A program made the translations under genes and the position numbers. 60,981 nt of DNA from Nocardia vinacea NBRC 16497 (GTDB taxonomy: Bacteria > Actinomycetota > Actinomycetes > Mycobacteriales > Mycobacteriaceae), in contig NZ_BAGN01000413.1 in NCBI RefSeq assembly GCF_000308835.1, forward strand, positions 1-60,981, in the 5' to 3' direction. Below, piece after piece: positions 9,791 to 18,535 of the stretch (the stretch's first letter is position 1; the number at the start of each line of letters is the position of its first letter). Under the pieces are notes generated by a model. It was not told the origin of the DNA. It saw only the letters and a list, made by a program, of their open reading frames with translations, and made no database searches.

Positions 9791-11500
9791 TCAGCCGCGC
9801 AACGCAGATGCGAAGATTGCGGGCAGTTTTCCCCATCCGGGTGCTCCGGCGAAGGCGGCGAGGCGCCGTCCGGTCGTCGCCGCGGTCGTATTGTTCACAA
9901 ACCACGGCGGTTTTGGCGTGAGCGACCACTCGCCGTGCAGCACTGAGCGTGGCGCGGGACGGAAGGGGCCGCGCACGACCGTTCGTTCGGGCCGGTCGAT
10001 CAGGAATGCGTTGTGCACCACACCGATTCCGCTCTGAACGTCGTCGATCGTGTGGCCCGGATAAGCACCCCAGGTAGCCGCGGCGGTGAGGAACCCGGCG
10101 CCGGTCCACGCATTGATCGCGATCGTGCCGTAGCGCAGCTGCTCGATCAGTTCGTCGAATGCCGCGCCCATCGCACGGATGGTCGCCGGGTGCGCGATGA
10201 CATTCACCCCGAGCGTGCCGACGAAATCATCGTTCGCCGTAGCCGCTGCCGCACGCGCGAAATCGGGTCCGAGGCCGGACAATTCGACAACTCCGAGGAC
10301 TGGCGCGAAGTATTCGGTCTGCAGCAGTGTCTCGCTGCGGTCGCCGCGCAGGCCCGACATCAGCAGCCGGCCGCCGAAGTGCTCGGCGCTCGGATAGGTC
10401 GACTCGGCTGCCGCGACCCGATCGTCGCTGCCCGGGTAATACGCGGCCCGACTCGGTGCGGCGGCGTAGGCGGCGCGCAGCTCGCGAAGGAAGTCCTCCT
10501 TCTGATCCCAGTCGGCGGAAATCACGACGGCCTGTGCCGCGACACAGTTGTATCCGCCGTTGTGCAGGCGCTGGGTGACAATGTGGTCGGCCTGGAACCG
10601 CAGATCGGCCTGGCTCCACCGGCCCGGCAGCACGATGGTCGGGGAGACGCCGCCGAGTTCGCTGGTGATCGGCTTGTCGAGTCGAGGCCGACCAGCGTCC
10701 TTGCGCGCCGCGGCGTCCTCGCCGTGTCCCCAGACGATCGCGTCGTGTGTCGCGGCGCTGCCGGTCATATGCACGTGTGCGACCTCCGGATGCTGCACCA
10801 GATATTCGCCGACATCGGCTGCGCCGGTGAGGATTCGGACGGCCCCGATCGCAATGAACGGCTCCAGCACATCGGTCAGCGGCTCCAGCATCGGGTCCGT
10901 GATCGGATTCAGCTTCAAAGCGACGACGCGGTTGTGCGCGATCAGTTCGTACAGCACGTCCAACGGGGCGATCGAGGTGATGTTGCCCGCGCCGAGCACC
11001 ACGCCGATGCCGTTGGTGTGAATCGGGTCGAGCTGTGCCAGCCCCGCGGCTCGGATGGCTTCGGCCCGGCCGATTCCCGGCTGCAGCCACACCTCGGCGC
11101 TGAATCCGCTCAGCAGCAAAGTGTCGAAGACCGACGTGGGCAGCACGCGGACCGTGGTGCGTCCACCGGCGGTGCCGAAATGCGCCTTCTCGAGTGGGCT
11201 GCGCCCGGCGGCGAGTGCGCGCAGGCTTTGCTCTAGTGCTCCAGCTCCGGCTGCCATCGCATAGGGGCCGGATATCCATTCCTCGCCGACCAGCGCCGTG
11301 CCTGGATCCAGCCGCTTATAGCTGACCGCCGCATCGACCCACGCTCGGGCATATTGCGCGGTTCGCTCCCGGACGCGCCCGAGCAGCTCGGCTCGTGCGG
11401 CCAAGGAGATTGCGGCCCAGGCCTTTTCGCCCTCGGCGAGGTCCGACAGTGCGGCGTCGACGGCGCCCCGCAGGTCGGTCGGCGAGTCGTTGATGGTCAT
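9791..11500 (-). CDS. Aldehyde dehydrogenase family protein
   Basis: About 569 aa, oxidises aldehydes to acids with NAD(P)+. Visible features are VVLGAGNITSIAPLDVLYEL (nucleotide-binding core), the catalytic Glu in ITSELGGVSP and the catalytic Cys in GGYNCVAAQ, although the usual GQxC context has changed. It is longer than the usual 480-500 residues, with a C-terminal extension of about 60 residues after the NAWTGAGF region, typical of a divergent subgroup. The ATG at 11500 is chosen; an ATG at 11518 six codons upstream is equally usable because neither has a clear ribosome site. It is co-directional with the GMC oxidoreductase and divergent from the second PucR regulator. Confidence 0.88.
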   Translation of the reverse strand: MTINDSPTDLRGAVDAALSDLAEGEKAWAAISLAARAELLGRVRERTAQYARAWVDAAVSYKRLDPGTALVGEEWISGPYAMAAGAGALEQSLRALAAGRSPLEKAHFGTAGGRTTVRVLPTSVFDTLLLSGFSAEVWLQPGIGRAEAIRAAGLAQLDPIHTNGIGVVLGAGNITSIAPLDVLYELIAHNRVVALKLNPITDPMLEPLTDVLEPFIAIGAVRILTGAADVGEYLVQHPEVAHVHMTGSAATHDAIVWGHGEDAAARKDAGRPRLDKPITSELGGVSPTIVLPGRWSQADLRFQADHIVTQRLHNGGYNCVAAQAVVISADWDQKEDFLRELRAAYAAAPSRAAYYPGSDDRVAAAESTYPSAEHFGGRLLMSGLRGDRSETLLQTEYFAPVLGVVELSGLGPDFARAAAATANDDFVGTLGVNVIAHPATIRAMGAAFDELIEQLRYGTIAINAWTGAGFLTAAATWGAYPGHTIDDVQSGIGVVHNAFLIDRPERTVVRGPFRPAPRSVLHGEWSLTPKPPWFVNNTTAATTGRRLAAFAGAPGWGKLPAIFASALRG

Positions 11501-11593
11501 AGTCGGAATTGTCCGCATCAGTGCCGTCGTGCACCATGGGCGGCGGTCGCGGGAGTAGGTGATCGACTTTGTGCGATGGCACAATCACAGTGT

Positions 11594-11608
11594 GGTGTGG
11601 CCCACACC
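11594..11608. promoter_or_regulatory. Operator-like palindrome between aldehyde dehydrogenase and PucR
   Basis: GGTGTGG-C-CCACACC has perfect 7-bp arms and ends 20 bp before the GTG start of the divergent PucR gene. The position fits auto-control plus control of the aldehyde dehydrogenase-GMC pair. Binding is inferred. Confidence 0.45.
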
Positions 11609-11628
11609 GCGGGTGGTACTCTGCCGGG

Positions 11629-12810
11629 GTGGCCAGACCGTTGCACTCGATCGCGGCCACCGAACTCGCGAGGCAATTGCTGGACTCGGTGGACTCGATG
11701 GCCGACGAACTCGCCGACCGGATCGTCGCATCCGAGCGTGCATACCTGGACTCCCAACTGCTGACCCGGGACCAACTGCGCGGAGCCTGCCTGGACAACT
11801 TGAGCGCAATGCTCCGCTACCTTGCGGGCCGCGATCCGGTCCGGCTGGAATCCGCGCGTGCGGCGGGCAGATTGAAGGCCGAACAGGGGTTGCCGATAGC
11901 GGCGATGCTGCACGCGTACCGGCTCGGTGGTCGGTTGATCTGGGAAGAGTTGATGGTCCGTGCAGGTGGTGTCGCCCACGGTGAGCTGCTGAAGATTCCT
12001 GGCGAATTGTGGGCCCTCGTCGACCGGTACTCCGATGCCGCGGCCGAGGCATACCGCGAGACCGAAACTCTGGTCGCCTTGGCCGATATCGAGTCGCGGG
12101 CCCGGGTGATCCGGACGTTGTTCGACGACCACGCGGAGAATCCCGCTGTGGTTCTGGACGCGGCGCGTACTCTCGGCCTATCCGAGACCGGGGTGTTCGT
12201 AGTGCTTGCCGCCGAGGCTGATTCGGATCAGAACACGATGGCAGCCGCGATCGCCAAGCTGAAGGACCGTGGCATCGTTTCGATCTGGGATTTCTACGCC
12301 GATACCCGGACTGGTCTGATCTGCGCACCCACGCCCGCCGAAATCGACAGTGCCATCGACTTACTCGGTGCGGCGGTCGAAGCTCGTGCGGGCGTCAGTC
12401 GCATCTTCAGCGGTCCGCAAGGCATTGCCGCCGCGCGCGAGGAAGCCCGGCTCGCACTCGAGTGCACACCGCGTGGCGCGGTTGCGGTCACCCGCTACGA
12501 ATCGGAGCCGGTCGCACTACTGGTGGTGCGGCTACCCGATGCGGCGCGCAGTGCAGCCGCACAAATCCTCGGCCCGCTCATGCAACTGCCGGAGGCGGAG
12601 CGAACGGCCTTGCTGCACACCCTCGAAGTGTGGTTCGAGTGCAAGGGCTCGACCGTGGCCGCCGCGCAGCAGATGCACTATCACCGCAACACCGTGCTCT
12701 ACCGGCTGCGTAAGATTCGCGACCTCACCGGCCGCGACTGCGATCACCCGGCACAAGCGGCCGAGCTCTACATCGCGCTGCAGGCGACCCGACTGCTGCG
12801 CCCGCTGTAG
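11629..12810 (+). CDS. PucR-family transcriptional regulator
   Basis: 393 aa from GTG 11629 (VARPLHSIAATELARQLLD). The N-terminal half resembles the RsbR/PucR-type helical sensor domain (ELADRIVASERAYLDSQL, RAAGRLKAEQGLPIAAMLHAYR). The C-terminus is the PucR HTH, STVAAAQQMHYHRNTVLYRLRKI, then AAELYIALQATRLL. The gene is divergent from the aldehyde dehydrogenase with an operator-like palindrome in the spacer. An upstream in-frame start at 11569 would run through that palindrome and is rejected. It is a second, only distantly similar PucR protein within 5 kb of the first. Confidence 0.9.
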   Translation: MARPLHSIAATELARQLLDSVDSMADELADRIVASERAYLDSQLLTRDQLRGACLDNLSAMLRYLAGRDPVRLESARAAGRLKAEQGLPIAAMLHAYRLGGRLIWEELMVRAGGVAHGELLKIPGELWALVDRYSDAAAEAYRETETLVALADIESRARVIRTLFDDHAENPAVVLDAARTLGLSETGVFVVLAAEADSDQNTMAAAIAKLKDRGIVSIWDFYADTRTGLICAPTPAEIDSAIDLLGAAVEARAGVSRIFSGPQGIAAAREEARLALECTPRGAVAVTRYESEPVALLVVRLPDAARSAAAQILGPLMQLPEAERTALLHTLEVWFECKGSTVAAAQQMHYHRNTVLYRLRKIRDLTGRDCDHPAQAAELYIALQATRLLRPL

Positions 12811-12874
12811 ATTGCTCAACAGCCTTGTAAGGCAACATATTTGGAAGCCAGACGGGGGTTGGAGCGAGCAGCTG

Positions 12875-14137
12875 TTATGCCTGCGACTCGGTGAGGGTCC
12901 TTCGGCGCGCCGCGTCCCGACGAGCCGTGGCGAACGCGAGAGCGTCATCCCAGCTCGACTGTTTCAGGATGAGCCCGCGGTATTTCATGATCTCGGTCGG
13001 CCGGTTCAGTGTGAGGGCTCCGATCAGGCGCGGCCCGCGGCGATACAGCGCCACCCACCGGCCGTCGACCGCGGGGTCGCCGTCCACGACGTGGACTTCA
13101 TCGCAATCCGGGGACCCGACGAACTGGATTCTCGAGTCGTACCAATCGGACCAGAAATAGGGGACCGTTTCGTACGCCGACGCGTCGGCCGGATCCAACG
13201 CGTTGCGCGCCGCTGCCGCGCCCTGCTCGGCCGCAGCCGTCCAGTTCTCCATGCGATGTGTCTGCTCCATGACCCGGTTCGGCCAGCAAGCGACGTCACC
13301 GGCGGCGTAGATCACGTCCACGCCTGTCCACAACTTCTCGTCGCAGACGATGCCGTTCGACAGGTCGAGACCGGAGCCCTGTAACCACCCGGTGCTGGGG
13401 GCGATGCCGATCCCCGCCACCACCAGGTCTGCCGGAAGAATCGTTCCGTCGTCGAGCACGACCCGTTCGACGTGGTCGCCACCCTCAACGGCGCGCACCG
13501 CGCGCCCGCACAGCAGTCGGGTGCCGTTGCGCTCATGCAGAGCCGCGATCGCTTCACCCATTCGGTCACCGGCGGCTCTGACCAACGGTTTGGCAAGGGC
13601 CTCGACGATGGTGACCTCCAGGCCGCGGGCCTGCGCGGCGGAGGCCACCTCGGACCCTATGAAACCGGCGCCCACCACGACGGTGCGGGCCCCGGCGTCG
13701 AGGGCACGGCGGATCGCAATCGCGTCCTCGATGTTCCGCAGGCCGTGGACCCCGCCCATCCCCTCGGTCCCGGGCAGGGACCGAAGCGTGGCTCCCGTCG
13801 CGATGACCATTGCGTCGTATGGAACGCGGCGGTCCCCGATCAATACCTCTCGCCGCTCGCTGTTCAAGCCCGTCGCCGGTGAACCGAGGACGAGATCGAC
13901 TCCGAGATCCTGCTCCAGGAACTCACGTGACTTGTACCGCGACGACTTCAGTTGGCCGGCCTTGTCCGACAGGAAGGCCTTCGAGAGCGGGGGTCGGTCG
14001 TAGGGGAGGTGCTCCTCGGCTCCGATCAGCGTGATCGAGCCGTCGAAGCCGGCCTCGCGGGCGGCCTCCACGGCTCGCAGGCCGGCCAGGCAGGCGCCGA
14101 CGACCACGAAGCTGCGTATGTTCTTCGCGGTCGTCAT
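12875..14137 (-). CDS. FAD-dependent ferredoxin reductase
   Basis: 420 aa, transfers electrons from NAD(P)H to a ferredoxin. The FAD motif is VVVGACLAGLRAVEAAREAGF (written in the GASLAG-like form usual for P450-type ferredoxin reductases). It is followed by EEHLPYDRPPLSKAFL, the NAD(P)H motif VVVGAGFIGSEVASAAQARG, and the second FAD motif DVIYAAGDVACWPN. The C-terminal reductase domain includes PYFWSDWYDSRIQFVG. The gene overlaps the ferredoxin gene by 4 bp (ATGA), so they are translationally coupled. The usual partner would be a P450; none is in the window, and the nearest oxygenase is the CrtA-like protein upstream in the same direction. Confidence 0.94.
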   Translation of the reverse strand: MTTAKNIRSFVVVGACLAGLRAVEAAREAGFDGSITLIGAEEHLPYDRPPLSKAFLSDKAGQLKSSRYKSREFLEQDLGVDLVLGSPATGLNSERREVLIGDRRVPYDAMVIATGATLRSLPGTEGMGGVHGLRNIEDAIAIRRALDAGARTVVVGAGFIGSEVASAAQARGLEVTIVEALAKPLVRAAGDRMGEAIAALHERNGTRLLCGRAVRAVEGGDHVERVVLDDGTILPADLVVAGIGIAPSTGWLQGSGLDLSNGIVCDEKLWTGVDVIYAAGDVACWPNRVMEQTHRMENWTAAAEQGAAAARNALDPADASAYETVPYFWSDWYDSRIQFVGSPDCDEVHVVDGDPAVDGRWVALYRRGPRLIGALTLNRPTEIMKYRGLILKQSSWDDALAFATARRDAARRRTLTESQA

Positions 14138-14325
14138 TCGCTGATGCGCAGAGCGGATGTCGGGCAGGTCGCCACGGCTTTCTCGGTGTCCTGCCGGTCC
14201 ACATCGGAGATATCGTCCTGCAGCAGGTTCAGGGTGCCTTCGTCATTCACCTCGAAAATGCCGGGTGCGATGGACTCACAGATACCGAGCCCGGTGCATT
14301 TTGTGCGGTCGACAGTTACTTTCAT
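14134..14325 (-). CDS. Small single-cluster ferredoxin (3Fe-4S type)
   Basis: 63 aa from the ATG at 14325, which has GGAAGG 8 bases upstream; a GTG nine bases earlier is the alternative. The cluster ligands are CTGLGIC, with a gap of five where four-iron ferredoxins have CxxCxxC, and the distal CPTSAL. This is the arrangement of 3Fe-4S or variable-fourth-ligand ferredoxins serving actinobacterial P450s and similar oxygenases. It is cytoplasmic and acidic. It lies between the reductase and the CrtA-like oxygenase gene, so it probably carries electrons between them. Confidence 0.92.
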   Translation of the reverse strand: MKVTVDRTKCTGLGICESIAPGIFEVNDEGTLNLLQDDISDVDRQDTEKAVATCPTSALRISE

Positions 14326-14392
14326 GGGAATCACCTTCCGGGGAGGGTGCCTGAGGGCTGGGGGTTCCTCGGCACGGGAGTTCAGTCAACCG

Positions 14393-15127
14393 TCAAAGTC
14401 CGCCGCGGTTCGCCGGCGGCAGCTTCGGGTACGCCGGAGCGTTGATACCGAGGCTTCCGGTGCTCGCCAGTGGTCGTACGCGCAGGAAGCAGCCGACTTT
14501 GTGCGTGTCGGTCTTGAGGGCGTGCTTCAGAGCCTTGGCGTGCCCGCCTGGTGAGTAGGCGTAGTCCTTGGCCAGTGCGAGGGTCTTCCACAGACTGATC
14601 GACGTGTGCTCGAACGGCAATTTCGAGGACACGTCGACACTGCCGCGGTGGCCGGGGTGATGGGCGGCGCGGCTGGCGGCGTGCACGTTGTTGTGCAGGA
14701 AGTTCGTCAGCTCGCCGGGGCGCACGATTCCGTGCACGATCGCCACCAGCGGTTCCTCGTCGGCGAGTGGTTCCGCGCCGTCGGCCTGCGGCGTCCACCC
14801 GTGCCAGCCGTCGGTCTCGCGATTGAACTTCACGCGGACGATTTCGCCGTCGAGGCTGAAGCGCTTCGGGCCTTCGACGGCCACCCGCAGCGGACCGCGA
14901 AACGCCGCTTCCGCTGCCTCGGGCGAGTCCCAGGCGGCAACGAGAGCGCACCCTCCGGGGAAGAGTCGCGGCATGAGCGAATGGGTCCCGTTATTGGCGT
15001 AGTTCACCGTTGCCGCGCGAAGTCCTTCCAGTCCCTTCAGCCCGCCCTTTGCGGCGCGGCGCCAACGCAGGTGTCCCCGGGGTGGACGCTCGAATATGTC
15101 GATCGTCAGGAAGTCGGCAGTTTTCAC
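14393..15127 (-). CDS. Spheroidene-monooxygenase (CrtA)-like protein
   Basis: 244 aa from a GTG with GAGGAG six bases upstream. The sequence has the layout of the CrtA family: a first half with THSLMPRLFPGGCALVAAWD, and a second half with TSISLWKTLALAKDYAYSPG and the C-terminal GCFLRVRPLASTGSLGINAP. CrtA adds keto oxygen to carotenoids in purple bacteria and is a ferredoxin-dependent oxygenase in that setting. No carotenoid genes are near, so the substrate here is probably different. It starts a unit followed by ferredoxin (67 bp later) and reductase, which would form a complete electron chain. Family assignment is from pattern memory and is moderate. Confidence 0.65.
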   Translation of the reverse strand: MKTADFLTIDIFERPPRGHLRWRRAAKGGLKGLEGLRAATVNYANNGTHSLMPRLFPGGCALVAAWDSPEAAEAAFRGPLRVAVEGPKRFSLDGEIVRVKFNRETDGWHGWTPQADGAEPLADEEPLVAIVHGIVRPGELTNFLHNNVHAASRAAHHPGHRGSVDVSSKLPFEHTSISLWKTLALAKDYAYSPGGHAKALKHALKTDTHKVGCFLRVRPLASTGSLGINAPAYPKLPPANRGGL

Positions 15128-15237
15128 TGTGTGCTCCTCGGTTTGTCGCCGGTCCGCCTCGGGCGTCGATAGGGGTTGCCAGAAAATCGCCACCCGAGTG
15201 GAGGCATGCCGAGAGACTTTAATACAGACACAGTGTC

Positions 15238-15249
15238 ACTACAAGTAGT
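15238..15249. promoter_or_regulatory. Candidate TetR operator between CrtA-like gene and TetR
   Basis: ACTAC-AA-GTAGT inverted repeat, preceded by AGTG-T-CACT, in the divergent spacer 15128-15293. It is placed 44 bp before the TetR start. Binding is inferred from position only. Confidence 0.4.
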
Positions 15250-15293
15250 CGCTCTTATATGAGATACGTTGGTGCGCGCGATAATCTGTCCCG

Positions 15294-15923
15294 GTGGCCG
15301 TCCTCGACAAACGCACCCGCGATGATCCGCGCCGACGCGCAACCGAGCTCGCATTCCTGCATGCCACTGAGGCGCTGCTCAACGAGGGGGGGTCGTATGC
15401 GGACCTCGCCGTCAGTCGCATCGCGGAACGTGCGGGCCGTACCAGGACGGCGTTCTATGCGCACTTCGAGGATCGCCGCGAGTTATTGCTGGCACTCGTC
15501 GAAGAGGTCGGCGGCGAGGCGTTCGCGGCTATCGAACCGTTCCTGGCGGTTGACGGTCCCGTCGAATACGACCAGCTCACGGCATCGACAGCGGGCCTAG
15601 TCGCGACCTTTCGCGACCACGCGACCCTGTTGCGGGCAGTCATCGAGGCCGCAGGCTACGACGAGAGGATAGCCGCGTACTGGGACGGTGTCCTCGGCCG
15701 CTTCGTCGATGCCGCGCGAGAGCGATTGCGAGCCGAGGGATTCGGCGAAGCCGAAGCTGCGGCGACCGCCGCCGCGCTGATCTGGATGACCGAGCGCATG
15801 TGTTACCAGCAGGCCGTTCGCGGCGGTACGGGCCTCGACGATCCCGCGGCGGTCGCCGGTATCAGCGACGTGTGGTGGAGCGTGCTGTGCGCCGCGCGGA
15901 CGGGTGCCCTGCGGCAGCGCTGA
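15294..15923 (+). CDS. TetR-family regulator
   Basis: 209 aa, GTG start. The N-terminal HTH reads VSRIAERAGRTRTAFYAHFEDRRELL, the canonical TetR recognition helix pattern, followed by a helical ligand-binding domain ending near DVWWSVLCAARTG. It resembles EthR-type members in overall size. It is divergent from the CrtA-like, ferredoxin and reductase genes and probably represses them. The ligand is unknown. Confidence 0.9.
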   Translation: MAVLDKRTRDDPRRRATELAFLHATEALLNEGGSYADLAVSRIAERAGRTRTAFYAHFEDRRELLLALVEEVGGEAFAAIEPFLAVDGPVEYDQLTASTAGLVATFRDHATLLRAVIEAAGYDERIAAYWDGVLGRFVDAARERLRAEGFGEAEAAATAAALIWMTERMCYQQAVRGGTGLDDPAAVAGISDVWWSVLCAARTGALRQR

Positions 15924-15945
15924 GTAAGCCGCCTACATGAAAAGT

Positions 15946-15964
15946 ACTATACATTTCGTATAGT
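15946..15964. promoter_or_regulatory. Inverted repeat upstream of SDR-amidase-HxlR unit
   Basis: ACTATAC-ATTTC-GTATAGT has perfect 7-bp arms. It lies in the 209-bp gap after the TetR gene and about 170 bp before the SDR start. TACTATA half sites also occur at 20417-20431 upstream of the quinone oxidoreductase, suggesting that the HxlR protein at 18536 may bind both. Confidence 0.5.
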
Positions 15965-16132
15965 TAGCTGTAGCGTGCGCCACATGCCTCAGTCATCGAC
16001 CTATCGACGCCAAGCACCCACTTGGGTTCTGCTGCCGGGCGCACTCCGCCGACTCGGACCTCGGCCCCAGATATCCGGCGCGCGAGGTCCACTGGCCGCT
16101 GTATGCACCAGCAGGCACGGAGGACAGCTGGC

Positions 16133-16972
16133 ATGAAGCGTTATTCACTCTCGGACAAAGTCGTCCTGATTACCGGTGCCGGTCGCGGGCTTGGCGCGGC
16201 CACTGCCACCGCACTGGCGGACCGCGGGGCGCGGGTGGTCCTGGCAGACATTGATCCGACCACGGCGCAAGGTGTCGCGGCGACCCTGCCGAGGGGCCGG
16301 GCGCTGGCGCTGAAATGCGATGTCACCCAACTCGATTCCGTCCAGGAAGCCGTGCTGCGAACACGTGAGGAGTTCGGGCGAATCGACGTGGTAGTCGCCA
16401 ATGCAGGCATTCTCGGGAAGAGCGCCACATTCAGTGCGCTCACGCCCGACCAAGTGCGAGGCGTGATGTCGGTGAACGTGGACGGAGTCGTCAACACGGT
16501 GGCTGCCACGCTGGATTCGGTGATCAGTAGCCGCGGACAGCTCGTATTGGTCAGTTCGGTGTTCGCGTTCATCAATGGGGCGGGCACGATCCCGTACGCA
16601 ATGAGTAAGGCCGCCGTCGAGCAATTCGGCCGAGGCCTCGGCGTCGAGTTGGCGCACCACGGAGCGTCGTGCATGACGGCGTACTTCTCGCTCATCGAGA
16701 CCGACATGATCCGGCAGGGCGTGGACGCTGATCCCCACGTACTCGACCTGCTCTCAGCTTCGTCGCCCGACTTTCTGTTGAAGCGGATCCCTGCTGCAAC
16801 GGCGGCCGCGGCGATCATCGACGGGCTCGAACACCGGCAACGCTCCATTACTGTCCCCGGCCGTTGGCGGCCCTTTGCCGCACTTCGAGGTGTGGTCGGA
16901 CCGATCCTCGACGCGAAACTCGCACGTGATGCCTCCGTGCAGCGAGCCATTGTCCAACTCGAGAACCGCTAG
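16133..16972 (+). CDS. Short-chain dehydrogenase/reductase (SDR)
   Basis: 279 aa. The start at 16133 is chosen for GGAGGA 8 bases upstream. The cofactor motif is VVLITGAGRGLGAATATAL, an acidic residue after beta-2 (LADID) suggests NAD preference, NAG is in VVVANAGIL, and the active site is Ser in VLVSSVFAF and YAMSK (YxxxK). The C-terminal extension after the core (LLKRIPAATAAAAIIDGLEH and a basic tail) is shared with the SDR at 39414-40268, its closest relative in the window. It leads a likely operon with the amidase (30 bp gap) and the HxlR gene. Substrate unknown. Confidence 0.93.
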   Translation: MKRYSLSDKVVLITGAGRGLGAATATALADRGARVVLADIDPTTAQGVAATLPRGRALALKCDVTQLDSVQEAVLRTREEFGRIDVVVANAGILGKSATFSALTPDQVRGVMSVNVDGVVNTVAATLDSVISSRGQLVLVSSVFAFINGAGTIPYAMSKAAVEQFGRGLGVELAHHGASCMTAYFSLIETDMIRQGVDADPHVLDLLSASSPDFLLKRIPAATAAAAIIDGLEHRQRSITVPGRWRPFAALRGVVGPILDAKLARDASVQRAIVQLENR

Positions 16973-17002
16973 TCGTTGTCGATGAACATTCGTGGAGAAA
17001 CC

Positions 17003-18481
17003 ATGTTGGATGATCTTGCATTCGCGCCCGCCCACGAGTTGCTTGCCCTCCTCGGACGCGGTGACATTTCGAGTAGCGAGCTCGTGGACCGATATTTGCA
17101 GCGAATCGAGAAGTACGACCGGCGCCTGAACTCGGTGGTCACGTTGGATCCCGAGCGCGCCCGCGCCGAGGCGGCCGAGGCGGACCGACAGCGTGCCAGT
17201 GGCAGTGCGCCGCTGGGGCCGCTGCACGGATTGCCGATCACCGTGAAAGACAGTTACGAGACGGCAGGCATGAGGTCTGTTTGTGGCCGTCGCGACCTCA
17301 TCGACAACGTGCCGACGCGGGACGCGGAACCGATTGCGCGGCTGCGCCGAGCCGGGGCGATCATCATGGGCAAGACCAATATGCCGCCCGGAAACCAGGA
17401 CGTACAGGCCGACAATCCCGTCTTCGGTCCGACGAACAATCCATGGAACCTCGCACGCACATCCGGTGGTTCTGCCGGTGGAGGTGCGGTGGCCACCGCA
17501 GCCGGCCTCACCGCCTTCGACTTCGGCTCGGAAATCGGCGGCTCGACCCGAATCCCGTCACACTTTGTCGGGCTGTACGGCCACAAGGCGACATGGCGAT
17601 CGATCCCCTTGGTCGGCCACCTCCCACCAGGTCCGGGGACCGGTCGCTGGGCCGAGCCCGATCTCGCCTGTGCGGGCGCTCAGGTCCGCGATGCCCGCGA
17701 CTTGGTTCCCATCCTCGCCGCGACGACTGGCGCCTTGACTCGTGACGGCGGCTTCAGCTACCAGCTCTCGGCGCCCAGAGCCACCGCGCTGAGCGACTTC
17801 CGCGTCGCCGTTTGGTTCGACGACCCGGGCTGCCCCATCGACTCCGAGGTCAACGCCGCCGTCGTCGACGCGATCGAGATCCTGAAGCGGGCCGGCGCGA
17901 AGGTGGAGATCCAGCCTGCCGCGTTGCCGGTCGACATCAGCGAGTCGCACGGAGTTTTCGAACCACTGGTGTACGGGCAGCTTTCGGGGGATCGCACCGG
18001 CATCACTCCGGCCTCTGCTGCCGCCATGATGGCGCGCATGATGCAGGACCCGCGAGGACCGGCGACCCGTGCGTTTCGAGGCACATTCCAGTCGCACTAT
18101 GCGTGGATGCAGGCCGACGCCGCGCGTCAGGAGATCCGGGAGCGGTGGTACGAATTCTTCCGCCAGTTCGACGTCGTGCTCATGCCGGTCACTCCCACGG
18201 CCGCACCCGCGCACCACAACAAGCTGATCGATCGGTTCGGTCGGCGATTCGAGGTCGACGGCGTCGCCCGTTCATACTGGGACCAGGTCAAATGGTGTGC
18301 CATCGCCAATATTGCCGGAGCACCCGCTACGACGATTCCCGTCGGCCTGGGCAAGTCCGGGCTCCCGGTGGGTGTACAAGCGATGGGACCCGCCGGGGGG
18401 GATCTGACAACAATCGAGTTCGCGGCTCTGCTGGGCGAGCAACTCGGCGGATATCTCCGCCCTCCTGGCTATGCCGGGTGA
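17003..18481 (+). CDS. Amidase-signature family hydrolase
   Basis: 492 aa from the ATG at 17003, which has GGAGA 5-7 bases upstream; earlier TTG or ATG starts have none. The Ser-cisSer-Lys triad is complete: Lys in GLPITVKDSYET, the cis-Ser in RTSGGSAGGGAVATAAG, and the nucleophile Ser in FGSEIGGSTRIPSHF. It is cytoplasmic; the reaction is hydrolysis of an amide bond. The subgroup resembles GatA-like stand-alone amidases rather than the tRNA enzyme, since no gatB or gatC is nearby. It lies between an SDR and an HxlR regulator on the same strand. Confidence 0.94.
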   Translation: MLDDLAFAPAHELLALLGRGDISSSELVDRYLQRIEKYDRRLNSVVTLDPERARAEAAEADRQRASGSAPLGPLHGLPITVKDSYETAGMRSVCGRRDLIDNVPTRDAEPIARLRRAGAIIMGKTNMPPGNQDVQADNPVFGPTNNPWNLARTSGGSAGGGAVATAAGLTAFDFGSEIGGSTRIPSHFVGLYGHKATWRSIPLVGHLPPGPGTGRWAEPDLACAGAQVRDARDLVPILAATTGALTRDGGFSYQLSAPRATALSDFRVAVWFDDPGCPIDSEVNAAVVDAIEILKRAGAKVEIQPAALPVDISESHGVFEPLVYGQLSGDRTGITPASAAAMMARMMQDPRGPATRAFRGTFQSHYAWMQADAARQEIRERWYEFFRQFDVVLMPVTPTAAPAHHNKLIDRFGRRFEVDGVARSYWDQVKWCAIANIAGAPATTIPVGLGKSGLPVGVQAMGPAGGDLTTIEFAALLGEQLGGYLRPPGYAG

Positions 18482-18535
18482 CGTGGTGCCGAGTTGGTGC
18501 AGAGTCGATCCACGCCCTTCCCTAGACTCGATTCA

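Noticed and set aside
10013..11236. 407-aa ORF antisense to the aldehyde dehydrogenase
   Set aside because: Typical GC3 shadow: low-complexity Arg/Gly/Ala-rich protein, no family motif, while the opposite strand has intact catalytic Glu and Cys.
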